A program made the position numbers and the translations under genes. A stretch of DNA of 64,000 bases from Phocaeicola plebeius DSM 17135 (lineage in GTDB: Bacteria > Bacteroidota > Bacteroidia > Bacteroidales > Bacteroidaceae): contig NZ_DS990130.1 in the NCBI RefSeq assembly GCF_000187895.1, positions 1 to 64,000 of the forward strand, read 5' to 3'. Shown piece by piece: positions 11,321 to 21,271 of this stretch. Positions within the stretch are counted from its first letter, which is position 1; every line of letters begins with the position of its first letter. Below the pieces are notes generated by a model that had not been told where the DNA came from, did no database searches, and was given only the letters and a program-made list of their open reading frames with translations.

Positions 11321-12142
11321 ATGAAATACATTGTGTGTATTCTTTGTGTATGGGTACTCAGTCTTCCTTTGCAGGCCCAGTCATATAATGATGTGGTAGA
11401 GCAGGCAATGGACTGTGTGAAAAAGGACAGTCTTGTGCAGGCGGAACGTCTTTTCCGGCAGGCACTGAAAATGGAACCGGATAATGCCCGGAATGCCCTG
11501 CTGTTTTCGAATTTAGGTACGGTGCAGAAGCGTATGGGAAAGACAGATGAGGCCATTGAATCTTACACGCTGGCATTGAATATCATACCCTATTCCACCA
11601 CCATGTTATTGAACCGGGCTGCTCTCTATCTGGAAAAAGACTTGATACAAAAGGCGTATCTGGATTATTGTAATGTAATCGACCTTTTGCCCAAGAATCT
11701 GGAAGCTCGTCTTTTTCGTGCCTATATTTATATGCAACGTCGCGAATATAAAGAAGCACGTGTAGATTACAATGTGGTGCTGGAGCAGGATGTGAAAAAC
11801 AAGACGGCACGTATCGGGATTATCATGTTGGACGAGAAGGAAGGACGACATCAGTCAGCGATGGACGCTATGAATCTGCTGGTTTCAGACTATCCTCGTG
11901 ATGTATCCGTACTTCGGATGCGTGCCAATATGGAGTGGGAACACGGACAGGCTGAGGCTGCTTTGTTCGATTTGGATGAAGTCTTGAAGCTTGACTCGCG
12001 GGACGCATCTTGCTATGTGATGAAGGGAGATATTTATTTACAACAGAAAAGAAAAGCAGAAGCCCGAGAGGCATATGAGAAGGCGTTGGAATTGGGAGTA
12101 TCTCGGGCTGAATTGGCTGAAAAACTGAAACAATGTAAATAG
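11321..12142 (+). CDS. secreted tetratricopeptide repeat protein
   Basis: 273 residues. A Sec signal peptide (MKYIVCILCVWVLSLPLQA) is followed by at least five TPR units of 34 residues, for example NALLFSNLGTVQKRMGKTDE and ASCYVMKGDIYLQQKRKAEA, up to the C-terminus. It is likely a periplasmic protein-interaction scaffold with no enzymatic domain. The frame extends upstream into the msrA region, but the ATG at 11321 follows a GAAAGAAGAA ribosome site and gives the signal peptide, so the longer version is rejected. Partner unknown. Confidence 0.85.
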   Translation: MKYIVCILCVWVLSLPLQAQSYNDVVEQAMDCVKKDSLVQAERLFRQALKMEPDNARNALLFSNLGTVQKRMGKTDEAIESYTLALNIIPYSTTMLLNRAALYLEKDLIQKAYLDYCNVIDLLPKNLEARLFRAYIYMQRREYKEARVDYNVVLEQDVKNKTARIGIIMLDEKEGRHQSAMDAMNLLVSDYPRDVSVLRMRANMEWEHGQAEAALFDLDEVLKLDSRDASCYVMKGDIYLQQKRKAEAREAYEKALELGVSRAELAEKLKQCK

Positions 12143-12192
12143 TATTTGATAAAAACTTTCGTTTTTGTTTGTACTTTTTAAAAAGTTTTTGC

Positions 12193-12200
12193 TATCTTTG
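12193..12200 (+). promoter_or_regulatory. -7 promoter element
   Basis: TATCTTTG, 20 nt before the ATG at 12221; the transcript would have a very short leader. Confidence 0.6.
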
Positions 12201-12220
12201 CCTAAAATAGGTGACGTGTG

Positions 12221-13360
12221 ATGCAAATTCGTTCGGTTATAAAATTGGGAGTAGTGCTTTCCGTGGTACTTTTTTGTATCGGGATTGCTTTTTATGGTTT
12301 TGCCCGTTTAAGTATGGCCGATAAGGAAAGCCGTGTAGATGTTTTTGAATTTATTCCTAAAGATTGTGCGGGTATTCTTGAAACGGATAACATTGATAAT
12401 TTTATGCATGGCTTTTCACAGGCAGCCTACTCTTCTCAGTTGGATACGCTTCATCGTGCTGGTTTGATGAATGATATATTGAGCGATTTGAGTCGGTATT
12501 CTTCAGCGGCAGCCCATGGACTTTCCTATCAAATGAATCATGTGGTATTCAGTTTCCATTATCCCCATACAGCCATGGATGTGGTGGCTTATTTCCGTAT
12601 TGGGAAAGAAGGAAAGCATCAGCTTATTGAGGCGGTAAAAGGAAAACATGGAGCTGATTTTGTGCCGAAAAAAGAAATTTATCGGGGCAAGAAAATAGAA
12701 ATTTATCCACTTAGTTCTACGAAATATCTGTCAGTGTATACTACAGATGGTTTGGTAGTAGTCAGCTATCAGAAAAAATTGATAGAGCAGGTGATTGATG
12801 CAGTGAAGGACAATAGTTCACTCCGTGAAGATTCGGTTTTTACTTCTATTCATCACCCTCAGCCGGCTAGCTTTATTACGATTTATGGGCGTACACCTTC
12901 AGTCCCATTCTTAGGAAAAGAGTCCTGCCATAGTTGGAGTGAATATGATATTCATTTGAACAGCGAAGTCTTTTATTTGAGTGGGCAGATGAAAGAAGAG
13001 CAAGCCGATTGTCTGGACCGTATGTTGCAGGCTGTCAATACAGTTCCTGTAGTTTCTGATAAAGACAGTTTACTGGTGGTATCGGGGCGTGAGCGAGTAG
13101 ACTCTTGTATCTCTAAGGTGATTGCCTCTCCCTCTCACACCCTGTTTGATGAGTGTGTGTCAAATTTATCGCGTGATGCTTCCTATATTATGGTGACTGA
13201 TATGGAAAAAGTGGCAGCTTCACCTGAACAGTTTGTTTCATATCTTCCTCCATTCCTTATTCGTCATGCTGATTTATTCCGTTCTTTTATTCTTTCTATA
13301 CAGTTTACGGAAGTAAACAATCGCTTGTCGCATATCTTTGTGTTTACGTATAAAGAGTGA
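12221..13360 (+). CDS. membrane-anchored protein of unknown function (DUF3352-like)
   Basis: 379 residues with one N-terminal membrane segment (about residues 8-28, LGVVLSVVLFCIGIAFYGFA), the rest predicted in the periplasm. The mature part has alternating short strands and helices with FIPKDCAGILETDNI near the start. This layout resembles DUF3352-type proteins, but I cannot confirm membership. An in-frame GTG directly precedes the ATG; the ATG is preferred. It has its own promoter and converges with the MFS gene with only 6 nt between stops. Confidence 0.75.
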   Translation: MQIRSVIKLGVVLSVVLFCIGIAFYGFARLSMADKESRVDVFEFIPKDCAGILETDNIDNFMHGFSQAAYSSQLDTLHRAGLMNDILSDLSRYSSAAAHGLSYQMNHVVFSFHYPHTAMDVVAYFRIGKEGKHQLIEAVKGKHGADFVPKKEIYRGKKIEIYPLSSTKYLSVYTTDGLVVVSYQKKLIEQVIDAVKDNSSLREDSVFTSIHHPQPASFITIYGRTPSVPFLGKESCHSWSEYDIHLNSEVFYLSGQMKEEQADCLDRMLQAVNTVPVVSDKDSLLVVSGRERVDSCISKVIASPSHTLFDECVSNLSRDASYIMVTDMEKVAASPEQFVSYLPPFLIRHADLFRSFILSIQFTEVNNRLSHIFVFTYKE

Positions 13361-13366
13361 TTGGAT

Positions 13367-14566
13367 TTATCTTAATCGGTTCTTTTCAAAGTGAGGACCT
13401 GCTTTGAGGTGAAAATAAAGTAGTGATACTACTGTCAGTGAGGCTCCGAACAAGTAGGCTATTTTGAAGGTAGCAATTTCGGCCAAATATCCTCCTGTAA
13501 GCATACCTATTCCCAAGCCTACATCCCATGAAGTCAGGTAAGTGCTGGTGGCTGTGCCACGCTGGCTGTTGGGGGCTAAATTTACAAACAGGGTATTGTA
13601 AGCTGGAAACATAGTACCAAATCCTATTCCTAACAGTAGTGAAATCAGGAAGAAAATTCCCGTAGTCACTTCTAAATTCCACTTGACCAGCCATCCGCAT
13701 GCAGTCAGAGCGAAGTAACATCCACTTACTAGATACAATCCTGCCGCAATTACTTTGGTGACTAATCCTTTGTCGACAAGTCGGCCACTGAATAGGCGGC
13801 TCACTGCCATGCCGACAGCCATCAGCGTAAAGAAGAATCCGGTTTCTGCTGTAATACCTATTTCTTGCGCATACATGGCCACGTAGTTGGTAGTCATTCC
13901 ATAAGGAATGGAGAGCAGCAGGAGGGTGAATCCCGCAGGAAGTCCTTTCAGCAGAATGAAGCGGTCGAGCGATATAGGAGCACGCTTCACTGGAGCCTTA
14001 TAAGGTGTACGAACGGTCCAGGCCGCTATAAATCCGATTACACACGAACCGAGCGCATACGAGAAGATAGTCGTATAAGAAGCTCCTCCACTGTGCAGGA
14101 ACAGACCGAACATGGGACCGATTGACATGGCAATGTTGTTGGTAAGTCCATAGTAGCCCAACCCTTCTCCTCGTCGGGAAGACGGCATGATATCGATAAC
14201 CAGCGTGTTTCCTCCTACCGTAACCATACCGAACGAAAATCCGTGCACAATGCGGAAGATAATAAATAAGGTCAGTGCTGTTGCAGTCATATAGCCGGCA
14301 AAAATCAGTGTGAAAATGAAATAAGCCAGCAGGTATAATGGTTTTCGGGCAAATGTATCCAGAATATATCCGGAGAAGGGGCGGATACATAAAGAGGAAA
14401 TCGTATAGCAGGAAAGAATGACTCCAATAGCGGTATGTGAAGTGTGGAATACTTCCGACAAGTAAAACGGAAGAATGGGGGTAAGAAGCCAAAATCCGAA
14501 ATAGAGCAGGAAGTTGGCAGCCAGGATGGCACAGAAACTCGGGGTGACAAGTTTTTCTTTTTCCAT
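13367..14566 (-). CDS. major facilitator superfamily transporter
   Basis: 399 residues with about 12 hydrophobic segments and the MFS loop 2-3 signature as GYILDTFARKP (about residue 63). The N-terminus is cytoplasmic and short, with no periplasmic domain. It looks like a drug- or metabolite-efflux-type MFS (DHA family style), but the substrate cannot be read from the sequence. It lies downstream of pheS on the same strand, separated by an inverted repeat. Confidence 0.85.
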   Translation of the reverse strand: MEKEKLVTPSFCAILAANFLLYFGFWLLTPILPFYLSEVFHTSHTAIGVILSCYTISSLCIRPFSGYILDTFARKPLYLLAYFIFTLIFAGYMTATALTLFIIFRIVHGFSFGMVTVGGNTLVIDIMPSSRRGEGLGYYGLTNNIAMSIGPMFGLFLHSGGASYTTIFSYALGSCVIGFIAAWTVRTPYKAPVKRAPISLDRFILLKGLPAGFTLLLLSIPYGMTTNYVAMYAQEIGITAETGFFFTLMAVGMAVSRLFSGRLVDKGLVTKVIAAGLYLVSGCYFALTACGWLVKWNLEVTTGIFFLISLLLGIGFGTMFPAYNTLFVNLAPNSQRGTATSTYLTSWDVGLGIGMLTGGYLAEIATFKIAYLFGASLTVVSLLYFHLKAGPHFEKNRLR

Positions 14567-14610
14567 ATTTCGCCGAAAGAAAAAGGGGAGATGGCTGGTT
14601 TGAATAGATA

Positions 14611-14658
14611 AACACGGATTACACTAAGGAAGTCGATACCTCCGGTGTAATCCGTGTT
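14611..14658 (-). terminator. inverted repeat between pheS and the MFS gene, possible weak terminator
   Basis: Perfect 14-bp arms aacacggattacac (14611-14624) and gtgtaatccgtgtt (14645-14658). On the minus strand the stem is followed by only a broken T run, so it may attenuate rather than stop pheS transcription before the MFS gene. Confidence 0.55.
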
Positions 14659-14677
14659 CTTATGATGATGCTATAAA

Positions 14678-15697
14678 TCAGTTCGCTGATTCAAATTCTT
14701 CAAGGAAGCGTGTGTCATTTTCAGAGAACATACGCAAGTCTTTAACTTTGTATTTCAGGTTGGTGATACGTTCCACTCCCATACCGAATGCATAACCGGT
14801 GTAGACTTTACTGTCGATACCGTTTGCTTCCAGTACAGCCGGGTCTACCATACCGCATCCCAAAATTTCTACCCATCCGGTATATTTACAGAACGGACAG
14901 CCTTCGCCACCACAAATGTCACAGCTGATATCCATTTCAGCACTGGGCTCTGTGAACGGGAAGTAAGACGGACGAAGACGGATTTTAGTTTCCGGGCCGA
15001 ACATTTCTTGTGCAAACTGCAGCAACACCTGTTTTAAGTCTGTAAACGAAACGTTCTTGTCGATATACAGACCTTCTACCTGATGGAAGAAGCAGTGTGC
15101 ACGGTAGCTGATAGCTTCATTACGATATACACGTCCCGGACAGATTACACGGATAGGAGGCTGTGACACTTCCATTACGCGGCTCTGTACAGAAGAGGTG
15201 TGTGTACGAAGAATAATGTCAGGGTGACTTTCAATGAAGAATGTATCCTGCATGTCGCGTGCGGGATGGTCTTCTGCAAAGTTCATGGAAGAGAATACAT
15301 GCCAGTCATCTTCTACTTCCGGACCGTCGGCAATAGTAAAGCCCATACGGCTGAAAATATCGATGATTTCATTGCGGACAATCGTCAACGGATGACGTGT
15401 TCCAAGATTAACCGGGTAAGCTGTACGGGTCAGGTCAAGTTCGGCAGCTCCGTTGTCCTGATTGTCGAATGCTTCTTTTAAGGTTGCAATCCGTTCCTGT
15501 GCAAGGTTCTTCAACTCATTTAATTTCATACCTACTTCTTTCTTCTGTTCAGCAGGTACATTACGGAAGTCAGCCATCAGTGCGTTGATGGCACCTTTTT
15601 TGCTCAGGTATTTGATTCGTAACGCTTCCAGTTCTTCTGGATTCTGCGCTGTGAGTCCTTTTACTTCCTGAAGCAACTGTTCTATTTTTGCTAACAT
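14678..15697 (-). CDS. pheS: phenylalanyl-tRNA synthetase alpha subunit
   Basis: Class II aminoacyl-tRNA synthetase subunit that with PheT charges tRNA-Phe. The 339 residues have the N-terminal coiled coil (LQEVKGLTAQNPEELEALR), motif 2 region RTHTSSVQSRVM, the VEGLYIDKNVSFTDLK block and motif 3 GMGVERITNLKY at the C-terminus. pheT is not adjacent. The -7 element on the minus strand lies 26 nt upstream. Confidence 0.96.
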   Translation of the reverse strand: MLAKIEQLLQEVKGLTAQNPEELEALRIKYLSKKGAINALMADFRNVPAEQKKEVGMKLNELKNLAQERIATLKEAFDNQDNGAAELDLTRTAYPVNLGTRHPLTIVRNEIIDIFSRMGFTIADGPEVEDDWHVFSSMNFAEDHPARDMQDTFFIESHPDIILRTHTSSVQSRVMEVSQPPIRVICPGRVYRNEAISYRAHCFFHQVEGLYIDKNVSFTDLKQVLLQFAQEMFGPETKIRLRPSYFPFTEPSAEMDISCDICGGEGCPFCKYTGWVEILGCGMVDPAVLEANGIDSKVYTGYAFGMGVERITNLKYKVKDLRMFSENDTRFLEEFESAN

Positions 15698-15722
15698 ATC
15701 TCTTCTTTAATTATTTTGTTTG

Positions 15723-15730
15723 CAAAGGTA
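15723..15730 (-). promoter_or_regulatory. -7 promoter element of pheS
   Basis: Reverse complement TACCTTTG, a consensus TAnnTTTG, in the divergent gap between pheS and the DUF4348-like gene. Confidence 0.65.
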
Positions 15731-15812
15731 AGGATTTAAACTGAAAAATTCAGTTTTTCGTTCAACAAAAAAGAAAACTCTTGTTTCTGAAACAATGATA
15801 AGAAAAAAAAGG

Positions 15813-15820
15813 TATTTTTG
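15813..15820 (+). promoter_or_regulatory. -7 promoter element of the DUF4348-like lipoprotein gene
   Basis: TATTTTTG fits TAnnTTTG and lies 22 nt before the ATG at 15843. Confidence 0.6.
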
Positions 15821-15842
15821 CGGCGATATTTGAGGAGACCAG

Positions 15843-16697
15843 ATGAAGAAATTAATCATTGGATGCTGTTTGCTGGCGCTGATGGCATCTTGCGGAGGAG
15901 GAAAAAAGAAAGTGGATCCTTTTGCCGCATTGACAGAACAAATTGATTCTATGAAAGTTCTGCCTGATTCGATTCAGGATACCATTGTGGTGGAAGAACA
16001 AATACCTGCTTCGGCAGATGAGAGTTTTGCCGATTTTTTCTACAATTTCGCGTCGGATGCAAAGTTTCAGCGGTCGCGCGTGCTATTTCCTTTTTCATTG
16101 TATAAAGGCAAACAGGTGAATCGTATCCAAAAGAAGGACTGGAAGCACGATCCTTTATTTAGTCGGGAGCAAGCGTACACGGTGCTTTTCGATAAGGAAG
16201 AAGATATGGAAATGGAAAAGGATACCAGTATGCACAGCGTACAGGTAGACTGGATTTTTCTGACTGAGAAAAAAATCAAGCGTTATTATTTTGAACGGAA
16301 AAAAGATTCCTGGTTCCTCGAGGCTATTAATGTGGAGAAAATGGCAGAGGAACACGATGGTAAAGAAGATTTCTATACTTTTTATGAACGTTTTTCACGT
16401 GATTCGCTTTTCCAGCAGGAACGTTTGCATGAACCTCTGTATTTTGTAACGGCCGATCCCGAAGATGAATTCCAGATATTGGAAACCACGCTGGAACCGG
16501 GGCAATGGTTTGCTTTTCGTCCCCCGATGATGAAAGGAAAGATGACTAATGTACACTATGGCCAGCCTGAAAATATACATTCCGATTATAAGGTAGTAGA
16601 ATTCAAAGGATTTGGAAACGGCTTTAGTAATACACTCTATTTTGAACGGCGTGAAAATATCTGGCAACTTATCCGGTTTGAAGATTTGAGCGATTGA
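15843..16697 (+). CDS. lipoprotein, DUF4348-like
   Basis: 284 residues. The N-terminus is a lipoprotein signal with lipobox LMASC (Cys at about residue 18), so the mature protein is lipid-anchored in the envelope. The rest is acidic then aromatic-rich, with the DSLFQQERLHEPLYF and NTLYFERRENIWQLIRFED blocks; I associate this pattern with DUF4348 proteins of Bacteroides. Function unknown. It is 6 nt upstream of murB and probably co-transcribed with it. Confidence 0.75.
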   Translation: MKKLIIGCCLLALMASCGGGKKKVDPFAALTEQIDSMKVLPDSIQDTIVVEEQIPASADESFADFFYNFASDAKFQRSRVLFPFSLYKGKQVNRIQKKDWKHDPLFSREQAYTVLFDKEEDMEMEKDTSMHSVQVDWIFLTEKKIKRYYFERKKDSWFLEAINVEKMAEEHDGKEDFYTFYERFSRDSLFQQERLHEPLYFVTADPEDEFQILETTLEPGQWFAFRPPMMKGKMTNVHYGQPENIHSDYKVVEFKGFGNGFSNTLYFERRENIWQLIRFEDLSD

Positions 16698-16703
16698 TGC
16701 ATT

Positions 16704-17729
16704 ATGAAAGACTATACAAATTACTCATTGCTTCCTTATAATACATTCGGAATGGATGTAAAGGCAGCTCGTTTCGTGGAATATGAATCAGTGAATGAAC
16801 TGCTCTGCTTTTTGAAAGAGTGGAAAGCACAAAAGACTCCTCTTTTACATGTAGGAAGGGGAAGTAATCTGTTGTTTGTGTCCGATTATCAAGGAACTGT
16901 TTTGCATTCTGGTATTAAAGGAATGCAGATGGTAGGTGAAACCGATGAATGGGTAGAAATACGCGTCGGTGCTGGTGAGGTGTGGGATGACTTTGTAGAT
17001 TATACAGTCAAGCAAGGATGGTATGGTGCGGAGAATCTGTCCTTAATACCTGGAGAGGTAGGGGCTTCGGCCGTTCAGAATATCGGAGCGTATGGAGTAG
17101 AGGCCAAGGATTTGATTGTGTCGGTCGAAACGGTAGCGGTGAATGATGGAACCACTCGTCTTTTCAAGCAAGATGAGTGTGGATATGCGTACCGTGAAAG
17201 TGTATTTAAACGAGAGTTGAAAGGGCTTTACATTGTGACTTATGTCACTTATCGCCTGAAAAAACAGCCGGAGTTTCATTTGGATTATGGAAATATCCGC
17301 TCCGAGCTGGAGAAGGAGGGAGGAGAATTGTCACTGGAAAAACTTCGTAGTGTGATTATACGTATCCGTGAGGCGAAACTTCCTGATCCGGAAAAGATTG
17401 GAAATGCTGGTAGTTTCTTTATGAATCCCATTGTACCGCTTGCACAATTTGAAGATTTGCTCAAGGAATATCCTGATATGCCTTTTTATAAAGTAGGTGA
17501 CGACCGTGTAAAAATTCCTGCAGGATGGATGATTGACCGTTGTGGATGGAAAGGCAAACGGCTGGGAAATGCCGGAGTACATGACAAGCAGGCATTGGTG
17601 TTGGTGAATCTGGGAGGAGCTACCGGAAGTGAAGTGGTCAAGCTGGCAGAAGAAGTCGTTCGTTCTGTGAAAGAAAAATTTGGAGTGGCCATTCATCCGG
17701 AAGTGAACTTTATTGGAGTAAAACAATGA
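16704..17729 (+). CDS. murB: UDP-N-acetylenolpyruvoylglucosamine reductase
   Basis: Second step of muramic acid formation in peptidoglycan synthesis; FAD- and NADPH-dependent, cytoplasmic. The 341 residues include the FAD-binding stretch [38 protein letters not shown], and NAGSFFMNP with the catalytic Ser. Length fits type I MurB. It overlaps the next gene by 4 nt (ATGA). Confidence 0.96.
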   Translation: MKDYTNYSLLPYNTFGMDVKAARFVEYESVNELLCFLKEWKAQKTPLLHVGRGSNLLFVSDYQGTVLHSGIKGMQMVGETDEWVEIRVGAGEVWDDFVDYTVKQGWYGAENLSLIPGEVGASAVQNIGAYGVEAKDLIVSVETVAVNDGTTRLFKQDECGYAYRESVFKRELKGLYIVTYVTYRLKKQPEFHLDYGNIRSELEKEGGELSLEKLRSVIIRIREAKLPDPEKIGNAGSFFMNPIVPLAQFEDLLKEYPDMPFYKVGDDRVKIPAGWMIDRCGWKGKRLGNAGVHDKQALVLVNLGGATGSEVVKLAEEVVRSVKEKFGVAIHPEVNFIGVKQ

Positions 17730-18523
17730 AAATAACAATTTTAGGAAGTGGAACGTCTACGGGAGTGCCTCAGGTGGGATGTACTTGTAAAGTATGTACA
17801 AGTTCTGACCCGCGTGACAACCGTTTGCGCTGTTCCGGTCTGGTAGAAGTAAATGGAGTACGCATTCTTATCGACTGTGGTCCGGATTTTCGCGAACAGA
17901 TGCTTCGGCTGAATGATTTTCGTGCGATAGACGGAGTGCTGATTACCCATGAACATTATGACCATGTGGGTGGTCTGGACGATTTGCGACCTTTCTGTAA
18001 GTTTCGTGACATTCCGGTGTATGCGGAAGATTATACTGCCACTCGCTTGAAGAACCGCATGCCTTATTGCTTTACGGAAAACCTTTATCCTGGTGTGCCT
18101 CATATTCCATTGAATTATATTAAAGAAGGCGAACCGTTCGTGGTTTCTAATGTGGCTGGAAATCAGGTGGAAGTAATTCCTTTCCGCGTGATGCATGGAA
18201 AGCTTCCGATTATGGGTTTTCGTATTGGAAAAATGGCCTGGATTACAGATATGCTGCATCTTCCTGAAAGTTCATACGACTACCTGAAAGGATTGGATTG
18301 TCTGGTGATGAATGCCTTGCGTATTGAATACCATTGGACGCACCAGTCTTTGTCCGCGGCATTGGAGCAGACGGTCCGTATTGCAGCTGGGAAAACTTAC
18401 TTTATCCACATGAGCCATCAGATAGGTTTGCATGCGGAAGTGCAGGAACAGTTGCCGGAAAATGTGTTTTTGGCATACGATGGACTTGTGATAGAACTGG
18501 ATGAGACGAGGGAGAAGAAATAA
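17726..18523 (+). CDS. MBL-fold metallohydrolase (PhnP/RNase Z-like)
   Basis: 265 residues with [15 protein letters not shown] at the N-terminus, metal-binding [10 protein letters not shown], and later metal-ligand histidines such as [10 protein letters not shown]. The CxCKVC cysteines after the first strand resemble those of PhnP-type phosphodiesterases. The likely activity is hydrolysis of a cyclic or linear phosphodiester; the real substrate is unknown. The start overlaps the murB stop, so translation is coupled. Confidence 0.85.
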   Translation: MKITILGSGTSTGVPQVGCTCKVCTSSDPRDNRLRCSGLVEVNGVRILIDCGPDFREQMLRLNDFRAIDGVLITHEHYDHVGGLDDLRPFCKFRDIPVYAEDYTATRLKNRMPYCFTENLYPGVPHIPLNYIKEGEPFVVSNVAGNQVEVIPFRVMHGKLPIMGFRIGKMAWITDMLHLPESSYDYLKGLDCLVMNALRIEYHWTHQSLSAALEQTVRIAAGKTYFIHMSHQIGLHAEVQEQLPENVFLAYDGLVIELDETREKK

Positions 18524-18573
18524 CTCATAAGATAAATTAATACACCTATCATGCTTTTTTATTGATAAATCTG

Positions 18574-18581
18574 TATCTTTG
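18574..18581 (+). promoter_or_regulatory. -7 promoter element of glyS
   Basis: TATCTTTG, 50 nt before the glyS ATG. Confidence 0.6.
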
Positions 18582-18631
18582 TGCCCTATTAAGTAGACAT
18601 TTAAGTAGAAAAAATCAAAATAATAGGAAAA

Positions 18632-20173
18632 ATGGCACAAGAAGACGTTTTCAAGAAACTTGTTTCACATTGTAAAGAATATGGTTTTGTATTCCCGTCA
18701 AGTGATATTTATGATGGGCTGGGAGCCGTATATGATTACGGTCAGAACGGTGTGGAACTGAAAAACAATATCAAACAATACTGGTGGCAGAGCATGGTGC
18801 TGTTGCACGACAACATCGTAGGTATTGACTCTGCTATCTTCATGCACCCTACTATCTGGAAGGCTTCTGGTCACGTAGATGCTTTCAATGACCCTTTGAT
18901 TGACAATCGTGATTCAAAGAAGCGCTACCGTGCCGATGTCTTGATTGAAGATCAAATTGCTAAATACGACGAGAAAATCAATAAGGAAGTAGCGAAGGCT
19001 GCCAAGAAATACGGAGAAGCATTCAATGAAGAAGAGTTCCGTAGCACCAATGCACGTGTGCTGGAACATCAGGCAAAACGTGATGCATTGCATGAACGTT
19101 ATTCAAAGGCTATGAATGCCAACGACCTAGCCGAACTTCGTCAGATTATTCTGGATGAAGAAATCGTATGTCCTATTTCTGGTACAAAGAACTGGACAGA
19201 AGTTCGTCAGTTCAACCTGATGTTTACTACTGAAATGGGATCTACTGCAGACGGTGCTATGAAGGTATACCTGCGTCCGGAAACTGCTCAGGGTATTTTC
19301 GTGAACTACCTGAACGTGCAGAAAACAGGACGTATGAAGATTCCGTTCGGTATTGCACAGATTGGTAAGGCTTTCCGTAATGAAATTGTAGCTCGTCAGT
19401 TCATCTTCCGTATGCGTGAGTTCGAACAGATGGAAATGCAGTTCTTCGTAAAACCGGGAACAGAACTCGACTGGTTCAAGAAATGGAAAGAAATCCGTTT
19501 GAAATGGCATAAGGCACTGGGATTCGGTGACGACCACTATCGTTATCATGACCATGAAAAACTGGCTCACTATGCTAATGCTGCTACTGATATTGAATTC
19601 CTGATGCCGTTCGGATTCAAGGAAGTAGAAGGTATCCACTCACGTACTAACTTCGACTTGAGTCAGCACGAAAAATTCTCAGGAAAGAGCATCAAGTACT
19701 TTGATCCGGAAATCAACGAAAGCTATACTCCGTATGTCATCGAAACTTCTATCGGTGTAGACCGTATGTTCCTGAGCGTGATGAGTGCGGCTTATCATGA
19801 AGAAAAACTGGAAAATGGTGAAACTCGTGTGGTATTGAAATTGCCTGCAGCTCTGGCACCGGTGAAACTGGCTGTCATGCCGTTGGTGAAAAAAGATGGT
19901 CTGCCTGAAAAGGCTCGTGAAATCGTGAACGACCTGAAATTCCACTTCAACTGCCAGTACGATGAAAAAGATTCTATCGGAAAGCGTTACCGTCGTCAGG
20001 ATGCTATCGGTACTCCGTACTGTATTACCATCGACCACCAGACATTGGAAGACAACTGCGTAACTCTGCGTAACCGTGACACCATGGAACAGGAACGTGT
20101 GGCTATTGCAGATTTGAATAATATCATTGCAGACAAGGTAAGCATCACCAGCTTGCTGAAAACATTGCAGTAA
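18632..20173 (+). CDS. glyS: glycyl-tRNA synthetase (alpha2 type)
   Basis: Class II synthetase charging tRNA-Gly. The 513 residues correspond to the single-chain dimeric form, not the tetrameric GlyQS. Visible: N-terminal FKKLVSHCKEYGFVFPSSDI, motif 2 RNEIVARQFIFRMREFEQME, ETSIGVDRMFL (motif 3) and a C-terminal anticodon-binding domain from about residue 400 (VKLAVMPLVKKDGLPEKA). It is 14 nt upstream of the FKBP gene, likely one transcript. Confidence 0.95.
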   Translation: MAQEDVFKKLVSHCKEYGFVFPSSDIYDGLGAVYDYGQNGVELKNNIKQYWWQSMVLLHDNIVGIDSAIFMHPTIWKASGHVDAFNDPLIDNRDSKKRYRADVLIEDQIAKYDEKINKEVAKAAKKYGEAFNEEEFRSTNARVLEHQAKRDALHERYSKAMNANDLAELRQIILDEEIVCPISGTKNWTEVRQFNLMFTTEMGSTADGAMKVYLRPETAQGIFVNYLNVQKTGRMKIPFGIAQIGKAFRNEIVARQFIFRMREFEQMEMQFFVKPGTELDWFKKWKEIRLKWHKALGFGDDHYRYHDHEKLAHYANAATDIEFLMPFGFKEVEGIHSRTNFDLSQHEKFSGKSIKYFDPEINESYTPYVIETSIGVDRMFLSVMSAAYHEEKLENGETRVVLKLPAALAPVKLAVMPLVKKDGLPEKAREIVNDLKFHFNCQYDEKDSIGKRYRRQDAIGTPYCITIDHQTLEDNCVTLRNRDTMEQERVAIADLNNIIADKVSITSLLKTLQ

Positions 20174-20187
20174 TAAATTAAACCTAC

Positions 20188-20862
20188 ATGAACAAGAACC
20201 TATTTTGGCTGATTGCCCTGTTATTCCCTCTTTCTTTCGGTTTTGTGTCGTGTGCAGAAGACACAGCTGTGGAAGATCCGTATGCGAACTGGCAAGTTCG
20301 TAATGAACACTATATCGATTCCATTGCGGATGTGGCTCGCGCAAATTTGGGAGAAGAAGTGGGAAAATGGAAAATATATCGGAATTATAAAATTGCGAAT
20401 GAAAGTACGACTCCGGGATTGGGGGGTACAATTGTTACTAATCCTTACGAAACTCCTGCCAGTGCGAGTGATTCTGTATATATGAGAATTATTGAGGTTG
20501 GAAAAGAGGAAGGGTTGACCCCATTGTTTACGGATAGTGTGAGCGTGTATTATCGTGGAAAACTGATAAATGGAACTGTATTTGATCAAAACTATACAGG
20601 AGATTTGGATGAAAAAATCCACGTGCCTACTCATTTTGCATTGCAGGCCAATCAGACAGATGGATTGATTGTAGGTTGGATCACTGCATTGCAGTGGATG
20701 AAAGAGGGTGAACGTGTGGAATTATATATTCCGGCTGCCCTTGGATATGGCACACAGAATCAGTCTTCAATTCCTGCAAATTCAGTTTTGATTTTTGATT
20801 TGAAACTGGAAAAAGTAATTCATCCTGATGGCATAGAAAGCTACAGTTTGAAAGTAGACTGA
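20188..20862 (+). CDS. FKBP-type peptidyl-prolyl isomerase lipoprotein
   Basis: 224 residues. A lipoprotein signal ending FGFVSC puts it on the periplasmic side of a membrane. The C-terminal half is an FKBP domain (SVYYRGKLINGTVFDQNY, LIVGWITALQWMKEGERVEL, PAALGYG, IFDLKLEKV). It is predicted to catalyse proline cis-trans isomerisation of envelope proteins. It follows glyS by 14 nt and ends at a strong terminator. Confidence 0.92.
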   Translation: MNKNLFWLIALLFPLSFGFVSCAEDTAVEDPYANWQVRNEHYIDSIADVARANLGEEVGKWKIYRNYKIANESTTPGLGGTIVTNPYETPASASDSVYMRIIEVGKEEGLTPLFTDSVSVYYRGKLINGTVFDQNYTGDLDEKIHVPTHFALQANQTDGLIVGWITALQWMKEGERVELYIPAALGYGTQNQSSIPANSVLIFDLKLEKVIHPDGIESYSLKVD

Positions 20863-20880
20863 TTGTAGAATTAATATAGA

Positions 20881-20929
20881 AAAAAGACGGTGAGGAAATG
20901 GTTTTGAGACACTTCTTCACCGTCTTTTT
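20881..20929 (+). terminator. terminator of the glyS-FKBP operon
   Basis: Perfect 13-bp stem aaaaagacggtga (20881-20893) with tcaccgtcttttt (20917-20929), followed by more T residues. Confidence 0.88.
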
Positions 20930-21024
20930 TTGTGATAGTTGATGTGAGTTTTGGAATTAGTATAATTGCTTTTTGTAGTGAAGTCGAAAGCTCAGGTAGT
21001 TATTAGAAAAACTGTTTGTCTCCT

Positions 21025-21120
21025 TTTATGTTTCTCCTGCCGGAAATGTACGTTTTTCATGCGGGAAACTTACGGCTCTGCGTCGGAAAACGTAGGGCTT
21101 ACAGGCGGGAAACATAAAAA
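21025..21120. repeat. imperfect inverted repeat made of four degenerate cggaaa units
   Basis: Within the 408-nt gene-free stretch 20863-21271, the outer ends ttttatgttt (21025-21034) and the complement of aaacataaaa (21110-21119) are inverted, and inner segments tacgttttt and gaaaacgta also pair. Between them a motif like gcGGGAAActtacg recurs four times at about 20-25 nt spacing. It may be an intergenic REP-like hairpin element. The rest of the stretch holds the upstream terminator and the downstream promoter. Confidence 0.55.
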
Positions 21121-21245
21121 GTTTTGATTCGATATTTCATTTACGCGGGTATATTTAGAACTTTTCAGGTGTGTATGAGATTCAATAGAGAGTTGGTAAG
21201 CGTGTTCTGCGTTGACTGCCTTTTGTTTTTTAGGAGATTTCTTTG

Positions 21246-21253
21246 TAATTTTG
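21246..21253 (+). promoter_or_regulatory. -7 promoter element of the His/Cys-rich protein gene
   Basis: TAATTTTG fits TAnnTTTG and lies 19 nt before the ATG at 21272. Confidence 0.55.
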
Positions 21254-21271
21254 TGCCCGACAGAAAAAAGA

